From Cohnella ginsengisoli (GTDB lineage Bacteria > Bacillota > Bacilli > Paenibacillales > Paenibacillaceae), in the NCBI RefSeq assembly GCF_029525555.1, contig NZ_JAPDHZ010000003.1, positions 372,001-436,000 on the forward strand: a stretch of 64,000 bases of DNA, given 5' to 3'. Of the stretch, positions 59,141 through 64,000 are shown one piece after another; the first letter of the stretch is position 1, and each line of letters opens with the position of its first letter. The translations under genes were made by a program, and so were the position numbers. Below the pieces are notes generated by a model that was given only the letters and a program-made list of their open reading frames with translations, searched no databases and was not told where the DNA came from.

Positions 59141-59155
59141 GTACGCGTGTACATT
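59138..59155. promoter_or_regulatory. LacI-type operator over the transcription start
   Basis: AATGTACGCGTGTACATT is a near-perfect palindrome with the central CG usual for LacI-family sites. It covers the end of the -10 box and the start point, so the regulator encoded 57 bases downstream very likely represses itself and its operon. Confidence 0.78.
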
Positions 59156-59211
59156 GTTGGGTTTTAGGAAGAAAAAACGCGGCGAACGCGGCGGGAGAGG
59201 AGTCGAAACGC

Positions 59212-60285
59212 ATGGCTACGCGCAGGGAAGTCGCCGAATTGGCCGGCGTGTCCGAGGCGACGGTGTCCCGCGTGATGAACGGCGTCGGTCCGATCAAGGA
59301 GGAGACGCGGCGCAAGGTCGCCGCCGCCGCCGACCGGTTGGGCTACCAATTGAACGCCCTCGCCTCCGGCTTCGCCAAAGGAAGAAGCGGCAACATCGGG
59401 GTCGTTCTGCCGCACGTGCCGAAGGTCAGGCTGTTTTCCACCTACTACTTTTCGGAGATTCTGAGCGGCATCGGGGACGTCCTGCATCAGGCCGGGTACG
59501 GTCTCCTGCTCCTCTATCGCAACCCGCAAGCGCGGTACGACTACGTGTCGCTGTACCGGACGCGCAGGGTCGACGCCTGCCTGATTCTCGGCGCCAGCGA
59601 TCTGCCCGAGGAGGCGGCCTCCGTCTTCGCCCTCGCCGACGAAGGTTTGCCCTGCTGCGTCGTCGATCAGCGCTATGCGCGGCCGGGACTGCCTTGCGTG
59701 GGCGCCGATCACCGGGCGGGCGCTTATGCGGCGGCACGGTATATGCTGGACGCCGGCCATCGCCGCATCGGCTTTTTGAACGGCTCGCCGCATTACTCCA
59801 ACAGCGCGGACCGCTACGAGGGATACCGGCAAGCGCTCGCCGAGACCGGCCTGTCTCCCGACCCGGCGATTCAGTTCGAAGGCAACTACAGCCGCAAAAG
59901 CGGTCAAGAGGCCGCCGGCGCGATCTTCGATCGGCTTGAGGCGTTGGACGGCCTGCTATGCGCGAACGACCGGATGGCGATCGGCGCGATCCAGGGGCTG
60001 CGCGAACGCGGCGTCGCGGTGCCGGAGCGTCTGCCCGTCATCGGCTACGACAATTCCGACGCCTCCAGCCTGACCGATCCGCCGCTGACGACGGTAGAGG
60101 TGCCGTTTTACGAAATGGGACGGCTTGCCGCCGAGTCGGTAATGGCCCGGCTGTCCGGCGAGAGCGGGGGCTCGAGCGGCGTAGAAGTCGCGGAAGGCGC
60201 TGCGGCTTATCATGCAAACGGTTCGAAGCCCGCCGCGGAAGACATACTGCTGCCCACGCAACTCATCATAAGGCGATCCTGCTGA
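59212..60285 (+). CDS. LacI family transcriptional regulator
   Basis: A 357-residue regulator with the HTH TRREVAELAGVSEATVSRVMNG, hinge and sensor domain (NIGVVLPHVPKVRLFSTYYF ... VIGYDNSDASSLTDPPLTTVEVPF). It is the first gene of a three-gene operon with ThuA and Gfo/Idh/MocA genes and is likely autoregulated through the palindrome at 59138. Confidence 0.94.
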   Translation: MATRREVAELAGVSEATVSRVMNGVGPIKEETRRKVAAAADRLGYQLNALASGFAKGRSGNIGVVLPHVPKVRLFSTYYFSEILSGIGDVLHQAGYGLLLLYRNPQARYDYVSLYRTRRVDACLILGASDLPEEAASVFALADEGLPCCVVDQRYARPGLPCVGADHRAGAYAAARYMLDAGHRRIGFLNGSPHYSNSADRYEGYRQALAETGLSPDPAIQFEGNYSRKSGQEAAGAIFDRLEALDGLLCANDRMAIGAIQGLRERGVAVPERLPVIGYDNSDASSLTDPPLTTVEVPFYEMGRLAAESVMARLSGESGGSSGVEVAEGAAAYHANGSKPAAEDILLPTQLIIRRSC

Positions 60286-60315
60286 AGGATCGCAATCGAA
60301 AGGACGGGATATGAC

Positions 60316-61043
60316 ATGACTAAAAAAAGCGCTGATCGTATGGGGCGGCTGGGACGGCCATCAGCCCAAGGAGGTCGCGGAGCTGTTCCGCGCGATGCTG
60401 GCCGCCGAGGGCTTCGAGGTTGAAGTATCTGACACGCTCGAAGCGTTCGCCGACAAGGAAAAGCTCATGGGCCTCGACCTGATCGTCCCGGCTTGGACGA
60501 TGGGCAAGATCGAGCAGGAATGGGTGAACAACGTTTCCGCCGCCGTCCAGGCCGGTACCGGGCTCGCGGGCTGCCATGGCGGCATGTGCGACGCGTTCCG
60601 CGAGAACACCGACTGGCAGTTCATGACCGGCGGCCAATGGGTGGCGCATCCGGGGAACGACGGCACCGAGTACGTGGTCAACGTGAAGCACAGCTCGAGC
60701 CCCCCTCGTCGCCGGCATGTCCGACTTTACCGTGAGCACCGAGCAATATTACCTGCATATTGATCCGGCGATCGAGGTGCTGGCCACGACCCGATTCCCG
60801 ATCGCACCGGGACCGCATTCGCCCAACAAAGCCGTCGATATGCCGGTCGTATGGACGAAGCGCTGGGGTCGGGGGCGCGTGTACTACAATTCGCTGGGCC
60901 ATCAGGCGAACATCGTCGCGCTGCCGGAAGTGTCCGAGCTGATGCGCAGAGGCTTCCTGTGGTGCGCGGAGGGCAAGGCCGCCGGCGCGGACGACTATGC
61001 CGCGGACAGCGCGTATACGGGCATGCAGGACAACCAGCTGTAA
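60316..61043 (+). pseudogene. ThuA domain protein, frame interrupted twice
   Basis: The ATG at 60316 begins MTKK. A run of seven A (60322-60328) breaks the frame; with six A it reads ALIVWGGWDGHQPKEVAELF, continuing GLAGCHGGMCDAFRENTDWQFM. A second break at six C (60700-60705) is cured with five C, giving SSSPLVAGMSDFTVSTEQYY and the C-terminal [17 protein letters not shown]. The whole is 241 residues, a normal ThuA protein. It lies between lacI and gfo. Both breaks look like sequencing errors. Confidence 0.85.
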
Positions 61044-61075
61044 TTTTGGAAAAAGATCGAGAGGGGAACGGTACG

Positions 61076-62182
61076 GTGGGGAACAAAGTAAAGATCGGCA
61101 TTATCGGTACGGGCAACATTAGCGGCATCTACCTGCAGAACGGCGGGCGCTTCGGCTCGATGGAGATCGTCGCCTGCGCGGACCTTGACGTCGCCAGAGC
61201 CAAGGCGAAGGCCGAAGAGCACGGCATCCGCGGCCTGTCCGTCGAAGAATTGCTCGCGGATCCGGATATTCGAATGGTCATCAACCTGACGATTCCGCAG
61301 GCGCATGCGGCCGTGTGCCTGCAGGCGCTTCAAGCTGGCAAGCATGTTTACGTGGAAAAGCCCTTCGCGGTCAAACGCGAAGAAGCCCGCGAAGTCGTCG
61401 AGCTCGCCCGCCAGAAGGGGCTGCTCGTCGGCAGCGCGCCGGATACGTTCCTGGGCGGCGGCATCCAGACCTGCGTCAAGCTGATCGAGGACGGCTGGAT
61501 CGGCACGCCGATCGGCGCGACCGCGTTCATGGTCGGCGGCGGGCATGAGAGCTGGCATCCGGACCCCGCGTTTTACTACAAGACGGGCGGCGGGCCGATG
61601 TTCGACATGGGTCCTTACTACCTGACCGCCCTCGTGGCGCTGCTTGGCCCGATCTCGGCCGTGACAGGCGCAGCCCGCGTCTCGTATCCCGAGCGGACGA
61701 TCACGAGCAAGCCGAAGAACGGCCAGAAGATCGAAGTCGAGGTGCCGACCCATGTCGCCGGCATCATGGAATTCGCGGCCGGCCCGATCGGCACGATCCT
61801 CACGAGCTTCGACGCCCCCGGCGGCGCGCAGCTCCCCTTCATCGAGATCTACGGCAGCGGCGGTACGCTCCAGGTACCCGATCCGAACTCGTTCGGCGGT
61901 CCGATCCGCATTCGCCGCGCCGGAGCCGGCGACTGGTCCGAGCTGCCGCTGACGCACGGCTACGCGGACAACGCCCGCGGCCTCGGCGCCGCGGACATGG
62001 CCCAAGCGATCCTGACCGGCCGACCGCATCGCGCGAACGGCGAGCTGGCCTATCACGTGCTCGAGGCGATGCACGGCTTCCACGACGCAGCCGAACAAGG
62101 CGTGCGCTACCGCATGCACAGCACGTGCGAGCGGCCAGCGCCGCTGCCGCTGGGTCTGCGCGAGGGCGAGCTCGACGCCTGA
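61076..62182 (+). CDS. Gfo/Idh/MocA family oxidoreductase
   Basis: A 368-residue NAD(P)-dependent oxidoreductase. [21 protein letters not shown] starts the Rossmann fold, [15 protein letters not shown] carries the conserved Lys, and [21 protein letters not shown] the active-site region. The GTG at 61076 has AGAGGGG about 9 bases upstream; the open frame further upstream lies over the thuA gene. It is last in the lacI-thuA-gfo operon, followed by a strong terminator. The partner ThuA and this enzyme probably handle a sugar derivative, as at 33-35 kb. Confidence 0.94.
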   Translation: MGNKVKIGIIGTGNISGIYLQNGGRFGSMEIVACADLDVARAKAKAEEHGIRGLSVEELLADPDIRMVINLTIPQAHAAVCLQALQAGKHVYVEKPFAVKREEAREVVELARQKGLLVGSAPDTFLGGGIQTCVKLIEDGWIGTPIGATAFMVGGGHESWHPDPAFYYKTGGGPMFDMGPYYLTALVALLGPISAVTGAARVSYPERTITSKPKNGQKIEVEVPTHVAGIMEFAAGPIGTILTSFDAPGGAQLPFIEIYGSGGTLQVPDPNSFGGPIRIRRAGAGDWSELPLTHGYADNARGLGAADMAQAILTGRPHRANGELAYHVLEAMHGFHDAAEQGVRYRMHSTCERPAPLPLGLREGELDA

Positions 62183-62195
62183 TTCGATGGTGAAC

Positions 62196-62232
62196 AGCCC
62201 AGCCTCCGGTTGACGGAGGCTGGGCTTTTTTT
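62196..62232. terminator. Terminator between convergent gfo and alkD
   Basis: A perfect 13-bp stem (62196-62208 with 62214-62226) with a 5-base loop is followed by seven T on the plus strand. It ends 3 bases before the stop of the convergent AlkD gene. Confidence 0.92.
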
Positions 62233-62234
62233 GT

Positions 62235-62988
62235 TTATGGGGCGGGCGAGCCATCCGGCTCGCTCGTCCCCTTTGCATCCGGCGCTTCCTGCCGTCTCCT
62301 GCCGCTGCGTCTCATCCCGCGGATCCGCTGCTTGGCGTCCGCGTCTACCCGGTAGGACTCGACGATTTTCTGCAGCGATTTGTTGAAGGTGAAATCGTCC
62401 AGCGCGCATCCCCGCAAGTAGGCTTCCGTCCGTTCGGGGAACTTCACGTAGCATATCGAGACCGCCCAGGCGACCGCCATTTTCACGTAATACCCTTCAT
62501 GCGAGACTTCGTCCAAGAGCCTCAGCACGTCGTCCGCATAAACGTCGTTGATAAAATGCTCGAGCATCATGACGACGCCGAAGCGGATGTCGTACTCCCG
62601 CGCCGACTTGAGATACGGCTGAATAAACGTCCATACGGGGGGCCTGGTTGTCGCGCGCGAACTTTAGGCCGAGACAGAAGCGGTCGCATACCGACCAATT
62701 GTCGATCTTCGGGACGAAGTCCGCCACGTACCGAAGCCGCTCCTCCGGTTCCATCTCGGCGTATCCGATGACCATCGCCTGCAGCATGATCTCTTCAAAA
62801 GCCTCGCTGCCGACGTCTTCTAGCCAGGCCCGACAGTCGCTCCGCGCCGCCGCGATCGCGATTCGCCGCAGCGCCGGCAGGCGGACGCCCATCAGATTGT
62901 CGATGTTCGGAATGAGCGACGAAGCAAACTTTTGATAGTCAGGCTCCGCCAACGCCTCCAGCTGTTCTCTTACGGTGATGCCGTTCAT
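62235..62988 (-). pseudogene. DNA alkylation repair protein (AlkD-like HEAT-repeat glycosylase), frame interrupted
   Basis: The start MNGITVREQLEALAEPDYQK at 62988 has GGGGAG 8 bases upstream. ALK/HEAT-repeat features follow: NLMGVRLPALRRIA, MVIGYAEMEPEERL and VPKIDNWSVCDRFC. The frame breaks after DNQAP at six C (plus-strand G at 62637-62642). With five it continues VWTFIQPYLKSAREYDIRFG, VMMLEHFINDVYADDVL and MAVAWAVSICYVKFPE, to a basic tail. The total is 250 residues. AlkD-type enzymes remove bulky or cationic alkylated bases without base flipping. Confidence 0.86.
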
Positions 62989-63086
62989 GTCAGGCTCCCC
63001 TCTTTGCACTTCCAGCGAGTTTTAGACACTAATCATAGCGTATCGACCGCGCGAGTAGACGCCGGTTCGAATAAAACCGCAAGAAT

Positions 63087-64000
63087 TTATAACGGATCCC
63101 ATGCTGCATCTCGCTCCACTTGCTCGCCGCTCTTCGGAGCGGCCGTAGAGGCCCGAACGATAAGCCGCGTCGGAATGCGTACCATGCTCCGCTCCTGATT
63201 CGGATTCGCGAATAGCGACAGCAGACGGCCCGCGGCTTCAAACCCGATCGTATCGCCTTGCTGCGCCACGCAGGTCGGGGGGATTCTGGCGGCGTCGGCA
63301 TGGTCGTAATCGTCGAAAAAGACGACGGACAAATCTTCGGGAACGCGCATGCCGGCCGCTTCCGCGGCGCGGATCGCAATCTGTCCGATTTGCTCGTTGA
63401 CGGCGAACAAGGCGGTCACGTTCGATGCGGCTGCGAGAAAATTCGCGATCGCGTCCGGCTCCGCCCGCTCCAGCACGAGGCTTCGGTCCAGCACGACGCC
63501 GTAGTCGTTCAGCGCTTGACGGAAGCCTTCAAGCCTTTCCTCCAGGCTGGTCGTGCCCTCGTAGGGCGTCGTCACGAAGCCGATCCGCCGATGGCCGAGA
63601 CGCAGGAGATGCTCCGTCGCCTCGTATGCCCCCGCGATATGGTCCGAGCAGACGCAATGGGTCGGCACGCCGCGCACGTATCGGTCGATGACGACGATGG
63701 GGTATCGGTCCAACGTGAGCCGCAGCATCTCTTCGCTGTATGTCCGTCCCTCCGCCGGATAGACGATCACGCCGCGCGCGCCGGCCCGCAGCGCCTCCTG
63801 CAGCTTGACCTCCTCCTTTTCCTGGGAGTCGTCCGTCGTCAGCAGCAGCATCCTGAACCGCGAAGGCTCGAGCGCCCGCTCCACGCCGGCGAGCAAGCTG
63901 GTCGTCAGCATGCCCTGAAGCCGCGGCAGGATCACTGCCACCGCCTGAAGCTCCCGTTCTCCGGAAGTCTCTCTGCCGAAAGCGTACTTCGCCGGCTCGC
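63087..64000 (-). CDS. LacI/GalR-type sensor transcriptional regulator (N-terminus beyond window)
   Basis: The frame is open to the window edge, so the DNA-binding part is missing. What is visible is a periplasmic-binding-like sensor domain: VAVILPRLQGMLTTSLLAGVERAL, VIVYPAEGRTYSEEM, IGFVTTPYEGTTSLEERLEGF, LSVVFFDDYDHADAARIPPTCVAQQ and the terminal LIVRAST. The start could carry either a LacI HTH or a GntR winged helix as in AraR; the visible leading residues (EPAKYAFGRETSGERELQ) are more like the linker of the GntR-LacI type. Regulon unknown. Confidence 0.85.
   Translation of the reverse strand, partial: EPAKYAFGRETSGERELQAVAVILPRLQGMLTTSLLAGVERALEPSRFRMLLLTTDDSQEKEEVKLQEALRAGARGVIVYPAEGRTYSEEMLRLTLDRYPIVVIDRYVRGVPTHCVCSDHIAGAYEATEHLLRLGHRRIGFVTTPYEGTTSLEERLEGFRQALNDYGVVLDRSLVLERAEPDAIANFLAAASNVTALFAVNEQIGQIAIRAAEAAGMRVPEDLSVVFFDDYDHADAARIPPTCVAQQGDTIGFEAAGRLLSLFANPNQERSMVRIPTRLIVRASTAAPKSGEQVERDAAWDPL

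Noticed and set aside
60851..61075. Extended N-terminus of the Gfo/Idh/MocA protein at 61 kb
   Set aside because: The stretch overlaps the ThuA gene in another frame. The Rossmann start KIGIIGTG directly follows the GTG at 61076.

Overview
The window comes from a GC-rich, spore-forming Gram-positive bacterium. A GerA-type germinant-receptor operon, an SPL-family radical SAM protein, strong AGGAGG-type ribosome binding sites, GTG/TTG starts, many LacI/AraC regulators, MalFGK-type sugar importers and large secreted GH31 enzymes all point to a Paenibacillus/Cohnella-like member of the Paenibacillaceae. Species cannot be fixed from sequence alone. No rRNA, tRNA, CRISPR array, phage or intact insertion sequence was seen.

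Layout. 1-2.9 kb: germinant-receptor operon on the minus strand (small two-TM protein, GerKB-, GerKA-, start of GerKC-like). 3.1-12.5 kb: GH36 alpha-galactosidase, a beta-hydroxyacid dehydrogenase fused to a PilZ domain, PpnP, transketolase, PurU, endonuclease IV and a DUF2621 gene. 12.5-14 kb: lipoprotein and a TIGR01777 SDR. 14-24.5 kb: a complete tight-adherence (Tad/Flp) pilus operon on the minus strand: TadZ/CpaE, TadA/CpaF, TadB, TadC, Flp1 pilin, two TadE-like and one TadG-like pseudopilins, prepilin peptidase and a DUF6382-FHA protein. 24.6-31.9 kb: two huge secreted GH31 enzymes matching the 6-alpha-glucosyltransferase (CtsZ) / 3-alpha-isomaltosyltransferase (CtsY) pair that converts starch-derived glucans to cyclic tetrasaccharide (cycloalternan). 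A PrsA-like foldase gene precedes them. 33-39.4 kb: LacI regulator, ABC sugar importer, Gfo/Idh/MocA oxidoreductase and ThuA protein as one operon. 39.9-47.4 kb: esterase, oxidoreductase and isomerase-like operon with a divergent AraC regulator, then GH4 alpha-galactosidase with its own AraC regulator. 47.5-52.7 kb: small membrane proteins, M50 peptidase, AIM24 protein and NAD(P)HX repair enzyme. 52.8-56 kb: heme oxygenase and bacteriophytochrome. 56-63 kb: radical SAM protein and DNA-alkylation repair genes (AlkA, AdaB/Ogt, AdaA, AlkD) around a second LacI-ThuA-Gfo operon. The right edge cuts a LacI-type sensor regulator.

How it fits together. The main theme is carbohydrate scavenging: extracellular GH31 transglycosylases, two cytoplasmic alpha-galactosidases of different mechanism (GH36 and NAD-dependent GH4), an importer, and two ThuA/Gfo modules under LacI control. 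Surface attachment by Tad pili and light/c-di-GMP-type signalling (phytochrome with a degenerate GGDEF, PilZ fusion) form a second theme.

Data-quality warning. At least twelve genes are interrupted by single-base indels, most of them in homopolymer runs of 5-8 bases and mostly one base too long. Undoing one base restores family-typical proteins each time. These look like uncorrected sequencing errors rather than decay, so merged coordinates are given for those genes and they are typed as pseudogene only to flag the broken frame.
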